Assembly: GCF_016612535.1 (NCBI RefSeq)
Contig: NZ_JAENXS010000001.1
Coordinates: forward strand, 992,001-1,056,000
Reading direction: 5' to 3'
Length of the DNA stretch: 64,000 nucleotides
From: Bradyrhizobium diazoefficiens
Lineage (GTDB): Bacteria > Pseudomonadota > Alphaproteobacteria > Rhizobiales > Xanthobacteraceae
The translations under genes and the position numbers were made by a program. The notes under the pieces were generated by a model. It was not told the DNA's origin. It did not search any database and saw only the letters and a program-made list of their open reading frames with translations. Shown in pieces: positions 55,503 to 63,903 of this stretch (positions are counted from its first letter, which is position 1; every line of letters begins with the position of its first letter).

Positions 55503-56348
55503 ATGCAGCTTCTTCTGATCGACTTCCCGTCCTTCAACCCGATCGCGGTCGCGATCGGGCCGTTTGCGATCCGCTGGTACGCGCTGGCCTATATCGGCGG
55601 CATCGTGATCGGCTGGCTCTACGCACGCTCGCTGCTGAAGAACGAGCGCCTGTGGGGCGGGCCGGCGCCGATCTCGCTGGTGCAGGTCGACGATTTCATC
55701 CTCTGGGTCACGCTCGGCATCATCCTGGGCGGCCGCACCGGCTACGTGCTGTTCTACAATTTGCCGTTCTTCATCGAGCATCCCATCGCGATCTTCCGGC
55801 TGTGGGAAGGCGGCATGTCGTTCCATGGCGGCTTCCTCGGCTGCGTCGTCGCGGTGATGTGGTTTGCCCACCGCAACCGGATCTCGATCCTGTCGCTCGG
55901 TGACATCACCACCGCAGTCGGGCCGATCGGGCTGTTCCTCGGGCGGATCGCCAACTTCATCAACGGCGAATTGTGGGGCCGCGCCACCGATGCGAGCGTG
56001 CCCTGGGCCATGATCTTCCCCCACGATCCCTCGCATTTGCCGCGCCATCCGAGCCAACTCTATGAAGCCGGCATGGAGGGCATCCTGCTGTTCACCGTGC
56101 TCGCCATCATGATCCGCTTTGGCGCCTTGAAACGGCCGGGCATGATCCTCGGCAGCTTTATCCTGATCTATGGCCTGACCCGCATCGCCGGCGAGCATTT
56201 CCGCGAGCCGGACGTCCAGCTCGGCTTTCTCTGGGGCGGATTAACCATGGGCATGCTGTTGTCGATCCCCATGCTTATTGTCGGCGGTATACTTATTGTA
56301 TGGGCTGTCAGGCGCGGTGCGCCGAAGGCGCTCGATACCATCAGTTAA
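55503..56348 (+). CDS. lgt: Prolipoprotein diacylglyceryl transferase
   Basis: A 281-residue inner-membrane enzyme with seven membrane segments that transfers diacylglyceryl from phosphatidylglycerol to the lipobox Cys. The signature [26 protein letters not shown] (the His-Gly-Gly motif) and [15 protein letters not shown] are present. I start at [21 protein letters not shown]; an upstream 19-residue reading overlaps the hydrolase gene. It begins a lgt-midA-pgeF cluster. A predicted lipoprotein is encoded at 58375-59001. Confidence 0.96.
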   Translation: MQLLLIDFPSFNPIAVAIGPFAIRWYALAYIGGIVIGWLYARSLLKNERLWGGPAPISLVQVDDFILWVTLGIILGGRTGYVLFYNLPFFIEHPIAIFRLWEGGMSFHGGFLGCVVAVMWFAHRNRISILSLGDITTAVGPIGLFLGRIANFINGELWGRATDASVPWAMIFPHDPSHLPRHPSQLYEAGMEGILLFTVLAIMIRFGALKRPGMILGSFILIYGLTRIAGEHFREPDVQLGFLWGGLTMGMLLSIPMLIVGGILIVWAVRRGAPKALDTIS

Positions 56349-56369
56349 TTCATTCCGAGAAGACAGATC

Positions 56370-57485
56370 GTGACCGAACAGCCGCTGCTCAATGAGATCA
56401 AGGCACTGATCAAATCCTCAGGCCCGATGCCGGTCTGGCGATACATGGAATTGTGCCTGATGCATCCGCGCTACGGCTATTATGTCTCGCGCGATCCATT
56501 GGGACGAGAGGGCGACTTCACCACCGCGCCCGAAGTCAGCCAGATGTTCGGCGAGCTGTTGGGATTGTGGACCGCCTCGGTCTGGAAGCAGATGGGCTCG
56601 CCGCAATTCCTGCGGCTGATCGAGCTCGGCCCCGGCCGCGGCACCATGATGGCGGACGCGTTGCGCGCCTTGCGCGTGCTACCGCCACTCTACCAGGCGC
56701 TTCACGTTCACATGGTCGAGGTCAATCCAGTGCTGCGCGACCGGCAGAGCGCGACGCTGGCGAACGTGCGCAATATCGCCTGGCACGACAGCATCGACGA
56801 CGTGCCTGAAGGCCCGAGCATCGTCCTCGCCAACGAATATTTCGACGTGCTGCCGATCCACCAGATGGTCAAGCGCGAGGACGGCTGGCACGAGCGGGTG
56901 ATCGAGATCGATCCCAACGGCAAGCTTCAGTTCGGCGCCGCATCCGAGCCGACGCCGCGCTTCGACGTCCTGCTGCCGCCGCTGGTGCGCGCAGCGCCGG
57001 TCGGCGCGGTGTTCGAATGGCGCCCCGATTCCGAGATCATGAAGCTCGCCACACGGGTGCGCGACCAGGACGGCGCGGCGCTGATCATCGATTACGGCCA
57101 CCTACGCAGCGACGCCGGCGATACCTTCCAGGCCATCGCACGCCACACCTTCACCGATCCCCTGAAGGCGCCGGGCCAGGCCGACGTCACCGCCCATGTC
57201 GACTTCCAGGCGCTCGCGCGCGCGGCGGAGGACGTCGGCGCTCGCGTGCACGGCCCGGTGACGCAAGGCGATTTCCTCAAGCGCGTCGGCATCGAGACCC
57301 GCGCGGCGGCGCTGATGCAGAAAGCAACGCCGGAAGTGGCCACCGACATTTCCGTGGCGCTGAAGCGGCTGACCGATACGGGCCGCAGCGGCATGGGCGC
57401 GATGTTCAAGGTGCTGGGCATCTCGGAGCCGCGGCTGGCGGGATTAGCGGGCCTCAGCGATCTCGAACAGGCCGGAGGCAATTGA
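56370..57485 (+). CDS. MidA/NDUFAF7-like SAM-dependent methyltransferase
   Basis: A 371-residue class I methyltransferase (DUF185). The SAM loop is LIELGPGRGTMMADAL; SIVLANEYFDVLPIHQMVKREDGWHER is the DUF185 NEYFDALP signature. The mitochondrial relative NDUFAF7 dimethylates an arginine in the NDUFS2 subunit during complex I assembly; in bacteria the target is probably the NuoD/NuoCD-like subunit (inference). GTG 56370 is the start. It lies 21 bases after lgt and overlaps pgeF by one base. Confidence 0.92.
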   Translation: MTEQPLLNEIKALIKSSGPMPVWRYMELCLMHPRYGYYVSRDPLGREGDFTTAPEVSQMFGELLGLWTASVWKQMGSPQFLRLIELGPGRGTMMADALRALRVLPPLYQALHVHMVEVNPVLRDRQSATLANVRNIAWHDSIDDVPEGPSIVLANEYFDVLPIHQMVKREDGWHERVIEIDPNGKLQFGAASEPTPRFDVLLPPLVRAAPVGAVFEWRPDSEIMKLATRVRDQDGAALIIDYGHLRSDAGDTFQAIARHTFTDPLKAPGQADVTAHVDFQALARAAEDVGARVHGPVTQGDFLKRVGIETRAAALMQKATPEVATDISVALKRLTDTGRSGMGAMFKVLGISEPRLAGLAGLSDLEQAGGN

Positions 57486-58252
57486 TGACTCTTGCTTCGT
57501 CGTTGCTGTCGGCGGTGCCGGGCCTGCGCCATTCCTTTTTCACGCGCGAAGGCGGCGTCTCCAACGGCATCTATGCCGCGCTCAATGGCGGGCTCGGCTC
57601 CAACGATGACCCGGCCGATGTCGCCGAGAACCGCCGCCGCATGGCCGAGCATGTCGGCGTTGCGCCGGAGCGCTTTCTCAGCCTGCATCAGATCCATTCA
57701 CCCGACGTCCTCGTCGCCAACGCACCCTGGCCAGATGGCCCGCGGCCGAAGGGCGATGCGCTGGTGACCAAAACGCCGGGCATCGCGCTCGGCGTCTCCA
57801 CCGCCGATTGCGGCCCGGTGCTGTTCGTCGATCCCAATGCGCGCGTGATCGGCGGCGCCCATGCCGGCTGGAAAGGCGCACTGACCGGCGTGCTGGAATC
57901 CACGATTCTGGCGATGGAGAAGCTCGGCGCCACACGCAGCGGCATCATCGCCGCGATCGGTCCCTTGATCCGGCAGAACAGCTACGAAGTCGGCAACGAG
58001 TTCGTGGCGCGCTTCATCGAGGCGGATGCGGACAACGCAGTGTTCTTCATCCCGTCGGTGCGCGAGGGCCACGCGATGTTCGACCTCGCCGGCTTCATCC
58101 GGAAACGGCTGGAAGCCGCCGGTATCCTGATGATCGACGATCTCGGCCTCGACACTTATGCCGACGAGCGCTTCTTCAGCTATCGCCGCTCCGTGCATCG
58201 CAAGGAGCCGGACTACGGCCGTCACATCCACGCGATCGCGTTGGAGGGGTGA
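57485..58252 (+). CDS. pgeF: Peptidoglycan editing factor PgeF (YfiH/laccase-domain)
   Basis: A 255-residue copper/zinc-type hydrolase of the YfiH family. FTREGGVSNGIYAALNGGLGSNDD is the opening motif. The ligands are His in LSLHQIHSPDV, Cys in STADCGPVLFVD and His in IGGAHAGWKGAL. In E. coli it removes wrongly placed L-Ser-containing muropeptide precursors (family knowledge). It starts in the stop codon of the midA gene (TGATG), so it is coupled to it. Confidence 0.92.
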   Translation: MTLASSLLSAVPGLRHSFFTREGGVSNGIYAALNGGLGSNDDPADVAENRRRMAEHVGVAPERFLSLHQIHSPDVLVANAPWPDGPRPKGDALVTKTPGIALGVSTADCGPVLFVDPNARVIGGAHAGWKGALTGVLESTILAMEKLGATRSGIIAAIGPLIRQNSYEVGNEFVARFIEADADNAVFFIPSVREGHAMFDLAGFIRKRLEAAGILMIDDLGLDTYADERFFSYRRSVHRKEPDYGRHIHAIALEG

Positions 58253-58374
58253 ACACACCGGCAACGTCGTTTCATTCCGGGGCGATGCGCAAGCTTGGCG
58301 CCCGTTATGCACCGGATCTGTGGCGCCTCTGCCCTAGACCTTAATCGATTTTAACGATATCGCTGCCGTCCATA

Positions 58375-59001
58375 ATGAGGGAAGCGTCATCCATCTTGCG
58401 CCGCGCGGGCTCGCGCGTGCTGGCGGTCATGCTGCTGGCAGCGGCGACCGTGCTGGCCGGCTGCGCCGGCGGCAACGCACCCAGCAATTCCTACGCGATG
58501 GCGCCGAGCGCCGGCTCCGGGGCGACGGTTACCTTCGAGTCCATCGACGGGCCTCCACCGCAGGTGTTCGACCGCATGGTCGGCGTGCTCGACAGCGAAT
58601 CCAAGCTGCGCAGCCTCTCGATCGTCTCCCGCGAGGGGACGGCTGCCTACCGCGTGCGCAGCTACCTCTCCGCCCAGGTGGTGCGCGGCAAGACCGTGAT
58701 CGCCTGGGTCTGGGACGTCTATGACGCCAACCAGCAGCGAGCGCTGCGCCTCTCCGGCGAGGAACTGACCGCCGCCAAGGGCGGCCGCGACGCGACGCGT
58801 GATCCTTGGCAAGCCGCCGACGACCTCGTGCTGCGGAAGATCGCCCAGGCCGGATTCAGCGGACTTTCCAATATGATCAACGGAGCGCCGGACACGCCCG
58901 GCTCGGTTCCGGGCCTGCGCGGACCAGCCGTGGCAAGCGTGATACCGGAGGCGTCAGCACCCGAGATGCCGGCCTCGGCGCTTGGCTACGCCCAGCAATA
59001 A
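58375..59001 (+). CDS. Predicted lipoprotein of unknown function
   Basis: A 208-residue protein with a lipobox LAGC (MLLAAATVLAGC, Cys at about residue 29) and Ala/Ser-rich linker. The mature domain has FESIDGPPPQVFDRMVGVLDSESKLRSLSIVSREGTAAYRVRSYLSAQVVRGKTVIAWVWDVYDANQQRALRLSGEE, a pattern that resembles the periplasmic DUF-type lipoproteins of Rhizobiales, with no assigned role. It follows the lgt-midA-pgeF cluster at 122 bases, with a promoter-like AT-rich stretch (TTAATCGATTTTAACGATATC) between. Outer-membrane anchoring inferred. Confidence 0.8.
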   Translation: MREASSILRRAGSRVLAVMLLAAATVLAGCAGGNAPSNSYAMAPSAGSGATVTFESIDGPPPQVFDRMVGVLDSESKLRSLSIVSREGTAAYRVRSYLSAQVVRGKTVIAWVWDVYDANQQRALRLSGEELTAAKGGRDATRDPWQAADDLVLRKIAQAGFSGLSNMINGAPDTPGSVPGLRGPAVASVIPEASAPEMPASALGYAQQ

Positions 59002-59195
59002 GCACCGCTAAACCACGGGCCCAGTTTGCGGCCAAGCTGTTGGCCCGACTCAGGATTTTCGAAGGGAAAACGTAGCATCCCGGGTTGCCATTGGAGCCCC
59101 CGGCCTGATATTTCCTCGCCCGTCGTAACCGTGCTGCCAGTGGGTATTCTGTGATGTTGAACGTCGTATCCAGCAAAGCGCGGAAGGAAGCGTCC

Positions 59196-60149
59196 ATGTC
59201 AGCCAAGAACGGCTCCATCAAGCTCGTCTCCGGCAACTCCAATCCCGCTCTCGCGCAAGCCATCGCGCAGGGGCTGGACCTGCCGCTGACCAAGGCGGTG
59301 GTGCGACGCTTCGCCGACATGGAGATCTTCGTCGAGATCCAGGAGAACGTCCGCGGCTCGGATGCCTTCATCATCCAATCGACCTCGTTCCCCGCGAACG
59401 ACCACCTGATGGAGCTGCTGATCATCACCGACGCGCTGCGCCGCTCCTCGGCGCATCGCATTACCGCGGTGATCCCCTATTTCGGTTACGCCCGGCAGGA
59501 CCGGAAATCCGCCTCGCGCACACCGATCTCGGCCAAGCTCGTCGCCAACCTGATTACACAGGCCGGCGTCGACCGCGTCATGACGCTCGACCTCCATGCC
59601 TTGCAGATCCAGGGCTTCTTCGACATCCCGACCGACAATCTCTACGCGGCGCCGCTGATGGTGCGCGACATCAAGGAGAAGTTCGATCTCTCCAAGACGA
59701 TGGTGATTTCGCCCGACGTCGGCGGCGTGGCGCGCGCGCGCGGCCTTGCCAAGCGCATCAACACTCCGCTCGCGATCGTCGACAAGCGGCGTGAGCGTCC
59801 CGGCGAGTCCGAGGTCATGAACGTGATCGGCGACGTCTCCGGCTACACCTGTATCCTGATCGACGATATCGTCGACTCCGGCGGTACGCTGGTGAACGCG
59901 GCCGATGCGCTGATCGCCAAGGGCGCCAAGGACGTCTACGCCTACATCACCCACGGCGTGCTCTCCGGCGGCGCGGCTGCTCGCATCGCCGGCTCGAAGC
60001 TGAAAGAGCTCGTCATCACCGACTCGATCCTGCCGACGGATGCGGTGACCAAGGCGCCGAACATCCGCACCCTCCCGATCGCCAGCCTGATCTCGGACGC
60101 GATCGCGCGCACGGCGGCGGAAGAGTCGGTGTCGAGCCTGTTCGACTGA
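59196..60149 (+). CDS. prs: Ribose-phosphate pyrophosphokinase
   Basis: A 317-residue class I PRPP synthase making phosphoribosyl pyrophosphate from ribose-5-phosphate and ATP for nucleotide, His and Trp synthesis. The flexible loop has [34 protein letters not shown] gives the His, and [20 protein letters not shown] is the PRPP-binding loop. I start at MSAKNGS (59196), with GAAGGAAGCG upstream; 15 residues of further frame are not needed. Length normal. A GTAGGGTGGGTTAG repeat follows. Confidence 0.97.
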   Translation: MSAKNGSIKLVSGNSNPALAQAIAQGLDLPLTKAVVRRFADMEIFVEIQENVRGSDAFIIQSTSFPANDHLMELLIITDALRRSSAHRITAVIPYFGYARQDRKSASRTPISAKLVANLITQAGVDRVMTLDLHALQIQGFFDIPTDNLYAAPLMVRDIKEKFDLSKTMVISPDVGGVARARGLAKRINTPLAIVDKRRERPGESEVMNVIGDVSGYTCILIDDIVDSGGTLVNAADALIAKGAKDVYAYITHGVLSGGAAARIAGSKLKELVITDSILPTDAVTKAPNIRTLPIASLISDAIARTAAEESVSSLFD

Positions 60150-60162
60150 ACACGCTGACTCC

Positions 60163-60303
60163 GTAGGGTGGGTTAGCCCTGCGGACTGCGCGAAGCGTAG
60201 GCCGCCGGGTGTAACCCACCTCTTTTGCTTCCGCGGAGACAGACATTGGTGGGTTGCGCCGAGCAGATGCGCTTCGCGCATCTGCAGGGCTAACCCACCC
60301 TAC
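60163..60303. repeat. GTAGGGTGGGTTAG palindromic repeat, copy 3
   Basis: Perfect outer arms GTAGGGTGGGTTAGCCCTGC (60163-60182) and GCAGGGCTAACCCACCCTAC (60284-60303), with internal hairpins such as GCAGATGCG-CTTCG-CGCATCTGC. It fills the gap after prs and may stop transcription in both directions. Confidence 0.88.
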
Positions 60304-60411
60304 GATCTTGCGTTCTGACGCGCCGCAGCACGTCCCCGCCCACGGGTTGTTGCCGGCTGCCGCCCATGACATCATCCAAAGACCGAGTCATCTCTGCCCT
60401 CTGGACGCCTG

Positions 60412-61440
60412 ATGCCGCACCGGAAATTTGCTTGGGAAAAACTGTCGGATGACGCGTTGCTCAAGCAACGCCTCTCCAGCCTGAGGGTTACGGTCGAAGG
60501 CACCTGGCTCGAAGATTGTGTCGGCACGCTCCACGAGGAGATGGAAGAGCGAGGCATCCGGCTACGGCCGCACACATGGATCTCGAGCGAATGGTTCAGC
60601 CCGGGAGGTGTGCCCGGCATCGCCATCCCCTTCTATCTCGCCCATCCCCGCCTGATGAAGCTCGAGAAGAAGATGATGTTCGACGTCGAGGGCGGCACCT
60701 GGCGCGAGTGCATGGCTATCCTTCGTCACGAGGCTGGACATGCCATGCAGCACGGCTTCCAGTTGCAGCGGCGCCGGCGCTGGCAGCAGCTGTTCGGGCC
60801 GTCGTCGAAACACTACCCGCGCTACTACCGTCCCAATCCGGCCAGCAGGCGCTACGTCCAGCACCTTCGGCTCTGGTACGCACAAAGCCACCCGGACGAA
60901 GACTTCGCCGAGACGTTTGCGGTGTGGCTGCGGCCGCGCTCGAACTGGCGAACGCGATATGCCGGCTGGCCCGCGCTGAAGAAGCTCGAATATGTCGACG
61001 AGCTGATGAGCGAGATCGCGGGAAAGCGGCCGCTGATCACGACGCGGGAGCGCATCGATCCGCTGCGAAGTCTGAGCCAGACGCTCGAAGACCACTACAA
61101 GAAGAAACAGGCATTCTACGCTTTCACCCCGCCGAAGACCTACGACCGCGATCTCTCCAGGCTCTTTTCCGCCGATCCCCGGCATCACCGGTCAAAACCG
61201 GCTGCGGTCCTGATTCGGCGGCACCGCGCCCAGATCAGGCAACTGGTCGCGCGATGGACGGGCGAGAACCAGCTCACGCTCGATGTCGTGCTCGACAACA
61301 TGATCTCCCGCTGCCGCGAGCTCGATCTGCGCGCGGTTGGCCCCGAACAGAAGCTCGTTCTCGATTTCACCGTCCTCGTGACCGCCAAGACGATGCACGC
61401 GATGTTTGGCCCGTCTCGGCGCAAATGGATCGCGCTATGA
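60412..61440 (+). CDS. Putative zinc metallopeptidase (Peptidase_Mx-like)
   Basis: A 342-residue protein with a gluzincin-type zinc site: HEAGH at residues 106-110 (LRHEAGHAMQ), with a third-ligand candidate Glu in EDFAETFAVWL (163-173). Before it is a hydrophobic stretch GIAIPFYLAHPRLMKLE, and after it basic and Arg-rich segments. The layout matches a putative zinc-binding metallopeptidase family of unknown role. No signal peptide is seen, so it is probably cytoplasmic. The stop overlaps the ATP-grasp gene start (ATGA), so the two are translationally coupled. Confidence 0.82.
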   Translation: MPHRKFAWEKLSDDALLKQRLSSLRVTVEGTWLEDCVGTLHEEMEERGIRLRPHTWISSEWFSPGGVPGIAIPFYLAHPRLMKLEKKMMFDVEGGTWRECMAILRHEAGHAMQHGFQLQRRRRWQQLFGPSSKHYPRYYRPNPASRRYVQHLRLWYAQSHPDEDFAETFAVWLRPRSNWRTRYAGWPALKKLEYVDELMSEIAGKRPLITTRERIDPLRSLSQTLEDHYKKKQAFYAFTPPKTYDRDLSRLFSADPRHHRSKPAAVLIRRHRAQIRQLVARWTGENQLTLDVVLDNMISRCRELDLRAVGPEQKLVLDFTVLVTAKTMHAMFGPSRRKWIAL

Positions 61441-62471
61441 GACGCCTTCGCATTCTGGTCCTCATGCATCCGGATTTCATGCCTCCGGATTCAAGCGACG
61501 GACACACCGCGCAGGAAATCAACGCATGGAAAACGGAATATGACGTGGTGAGCACCTTGCGCACGGCCGGCCACGAGGTTCGCGCCCTCGGCGCGCAAGA
61601 CGAAATCAAGCCGGTGCGCGTGGCGATCGAGGAGTTCAAGCCGCACGTGGTTTTCACGTTGCTGGAGGAATTCCACAACAACGTCGCCTACGACCAGCAC
61701 ATCGCCAGCTATCTCGAGCTGATGAAGGTCCCCTATACCGGGTGCAATCCGCGCGGCCTGATCCTGGCGCGCGGCAAGGATTTGTCCAAGACGCTGGTGC
61801 ATTACCGCCGGATTGCGGCGCCGGCCTTCGCCGTCTTCCCGATGCGCCGCAAGGTGAAACGTCCGACGCGTCTTGCACTGCCGCTGATCGTCAAGAGCCT
61901 GAACATGGATGGCTCCTTCGGCATCTCGCAGGCGTCCATCGTCGATACCGACGAGAAGCTGGCGGAGCGGGTCGCCTTCATCCACGAGCGGGTCGAATCC
62001 GCCGCCATCGCCGAACAGTTCATCGAGGGGCGAGAGCTGTATGTCGGCGTGCTCGGCAACAACCGGCTACGCGTCCTGCCGATCTGGGAATTGAAATTCG
62101 GCAGCATGGGCGGGCACAGGTCACGCCACATCGCCACCGAAAAAGCCAAGCACGACACCGATTATCAGGAGCGCGTCGGCATCGTCGACGGGCCGGCGAA
62201 GGACCTTGCGCCCGAAATCACCGCGCGCATCCAGCGCGCGGCGAAACGCATCTACCGGGCGCTTGGCCTCGATGGCTACGCGCGCATCGATTTTCGCCTC
62301 GCCGCCGACGGCACGCCGTATTTCATCGAAGCCAACCCCAACCCCGAGATCGCCAAGAGCCAGGAGTTCGCCACGGCGGCTCAACATGCCGGGCTCAAAT
62401 ATCCGGATCTCCTGCATCGCATCCTGACCCTCGGGATCAGCCGGGCCAAGGCGGGCGTGTCGCTGGGTTGA
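61437..62471 (+). CDS. ATP-grasp ligase, D-alanine--D-alanine ligase-like
   Basis: A 344-residue ATP-grasp enzyme. N-terminal domain MRRLRILVLMHPDFMPPDSS; glycine-rich and lysine steps in IVKSLNMDGSFGISQASIV; a metal/ATP site with ARIDFRLAADGTPYFIEANPNPEIAKSQEFATAA (Glu and Asn ligands). It lacks the Ddl signature HGxxGEDG, so it may not be a cell-wall Ddl but ligates some carboxylate to an amine, peptide or amino acid. It is coupled with the upstream metallopeptidase, a combination that could make and cut a small peptide (inference). Confidence 0.85.
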   Translation: MRRLRILVLMHPDFMPPDSSDGHTAQEINAWKTEYDVVSTLRTAGHEVRALGAQDEIKPVRVAIEEFKPHVVFTLLEEFHNNVAYDQHIASYLELMKVPYTGCNPRGLILARGKDLSKTLVHYRRIAAPAFAVFPMRRKVKRPTRLALPLIVKSLNMDGSFGISQASIVDTDEKLAERVAFIHERVESAAIAEQFIEGRELYVGVLGNNRLRVLPIWELKFGSMGGHRSRHIATEKAKHDTDYQERVGIVDGPAKDLAPEITARIQRAAKRIYRALGLDGYARIDFRLAADGTPYFIEANPNPEIAKSQEFATAAQHAGLKYPDLLHRILTLGISRAKAGVSLG

Positions 62472-62492
62472 GGACCGGCCTGCGCGGCCGTT

Positions 62493-62580
62493 GTAGGGTG
62501 GATTAGCGCAGCGTAATCCACCTCTCTTTGCACGTGGATGGAAGGCTGGTGGATTACGCCTTCGGTTAATCCACCCTACG
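62493..62580. repeat. GTAGGGTGGATTAG palindromic repeat
   Basis: A variant of the GTAGGGTGGGTTAG family with A for G at the seventh base. GTAGGGTGGATTAGCGC..GCGTAATCCACC is followed by GGTGGATTACGCC..GGTTAATCCACCCTAC. It lies between the ATP-grasp gene and the convergent coxG-like gene. Confidence 0.8.
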
Positions 62581-62584
62581 GCAC

Positions 62585-63043
62585 CTAACCTGCCTCGGCT
62601 TTCGCGCTCACCACCTCGGCAAACGATTTGAAGAACTCACCGGCGAGCTTCGTTGCGGTCGAGTTGATCAGCCGCGCGCCGAGCTGGGCGAGCTTGCCGC
62701 CGATCTGGGCGTCAACCTCGTAGTGCAGCACCGTGACATCAGCGCCCTCGGATTCCAGCCGCACCAGCGCGCCGCCCTTGGCGAAGCCGGCGATACCGCC
62801 GGAGCCTTCACCCGAGATGCGATAGGCGTTGGGCGGATCGAGATCGGACAGCGTCACCTTGCCGCTGAACGTCGCCTTCACCGGGCCGACCTTGAAGACC
62901 ACCGTCGCCGTCATCTCGTGCGGCGCGGTCACCTCCAGCGACTGACAGCCGGGAATGCACTGCTTCAGCACAGCGGGATCGTTCAGCGCCGCCCACACCT
63001 GTTCGCGCGAGGCGGGGATACGCTGGCTGTCGTTCATCTGCAT
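62585..63043 (-). CDS. coxG: CoxG-like SRPBCC protein
   Basis: A 152-residue START/SRPBCC-fold protein. MNDSQRIPASREQVWAALNDPAVLKQCIPGCQSLEV is the CoxG (carbon monoxide dehydrogenase subunit G) signature. It continues DPPNAYRISGEGSGGIAGFAKGGALVRLE and ends VDAQIGGKLAQLGARLINSTATKLAGEFF. CoxG links a CO-type dehydrogenase to the membrane (family knowledge). It is the last of a minus-strand cluster, 10 bases after xdhC. Start could also be M3 (63037). Confidence 0.88.
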   Translation of the reverse strand: MQMNDSQRIPASREQVWAALNDPAVLKQCIPGCQSLEVTAPHEMTATVVFKVGPVKATFSGKVTLSDLDPPNAYRISGEGSGGIAGFAKGGALVRLESEGADVTVLHYEVDAQIGGKLAQLGARLINSTATKLAGEFFKSFAEVVSAKAEAG

Positions 63044-63053
63044 GGTCGGTGTC

Positions 63054-63893
63054 TCACTCTCTATTGACTGATTGATTGGCGGCGCGGTGGCCGCGCCGGC
63101 GCTCCCTCGTGATCTCTGCGAGGATCGACATTGCGATCTCCTCCGGCGTGATGGCACCAAGATCGAGGCCGGCCGGCGCCTTGAAATCATCGATCGCGGC
63201 GCTACTCGTCCCTTCCGCGATCAGCTTGGCGCGCAGCGAGGCCATCTTGCGGCGGCTGCCGACGAAGGCGTGATAGTCGGCCCTGGTCGCGATGCCCGCA
63301 CGCAAGGCTGCTTCGTCGCCCTTGCCCTGCGTCGAGACCACGACGAAGCGTTTTGCCTCGTTGAGCTCGCCGAGCTGGTAGCCGTCGATGATCACGTCGG
63401 CGTCCGGTTGCGCTGTAAGGTCGGCGGAAGGAGCGGCGAGCGTGACGTGATAGCCAAGCGCACGCGCTTGCGCCGCGAGCGACAGCGCAACCGGGCTCGC
63501 ACCGAGAATGACCAGCGAGGGATGCGGCAGCACCGGCTCGACGAAAATGTCCATGGTGCCCCTGCTCGGGCACATGTTGCTGGCGAAGCGGACGCCATCG
63601 CGGCTCTCGCCCGCGCTGACGCCGAGTTCGGCCAGCAGGTTTTCCGGCTGCACCGACACCATGCGCGGCTCGCCGTCGGCGAGCGCCTCGCGCGCCGCCT
63701 TCAGCACCGCACCCTTGGCACAGCCGCCGCCGATCCAACCCGCGACGATGGTGCCGTCGGCCGCGATGATCGCCTTGGCGCCAGCCTTCGCCGCGGTCAC
63801 CGACACTGTCCGCACCACCGTCGCGAGCACGAAGGCGCGCTCGGCGGCCTTCATCTGCGCCACGAGATTCAGCACTTCGACATGAGCGGTCAT
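63054..63893 (-). CDS. XdhC/CoxI-type molybdenum cofactor maturation factor
   Basis: A 279-residue XdhC family protein that inserts or protects the sulfurated Mo cofactor for xanthine or CO-type dehydrogenases (family knowledge). The N-terminal domain has VLATVVRTVSVTAAKAGAKAIIA and the metal-binding IGGGCAKGAV. The C-terminal domain is a Rossmann fold (LVILGASPVALSLAAQARALGY) with SRRKMASLRAKL. I choose ATG 63893 because GGAC lies about seven bases upstream. It is flanked by a CoxE/VWA-like gene end and coxG. Its target dehydrogenase is not in this window. Confidence 0.9.
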   Translation of the reverse strand: MTAHVEVLNLVAQMKAAERAFVLATVVRTVSVTAAKAGAKAIIAADGTIVAGWIGGGCAKGAVLKAAREALADGEPRMVSVQPENLLAELGVSAGESRDGVRFASNMCPSRGTMDIFVEPVLPHPSLVILGASPVALSLAAQARALGYHVTLAAPSADLTAQPDADVIIDGYQLGELNEAKRFVVVSTQGKGDEAALRAGIATRADYHAFVGSRRKMASLRAKLIAEGTSSAAIDDFKAPAGLDLGAITPEEIAMSILAEITRERRRGHRAANQSVNRE

Positions 63894-63903
63894 CGACATG
63901 TCC

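Noticed and set aside
60516..61436. Upstream extension of the ATP-grasp protein by 307 residues
   Set aside because: It runs through the metallopeptidase gene in another frame and is Arg/Ala/Pro-rich. The ATGA overlap at 61437 gives a natural start.
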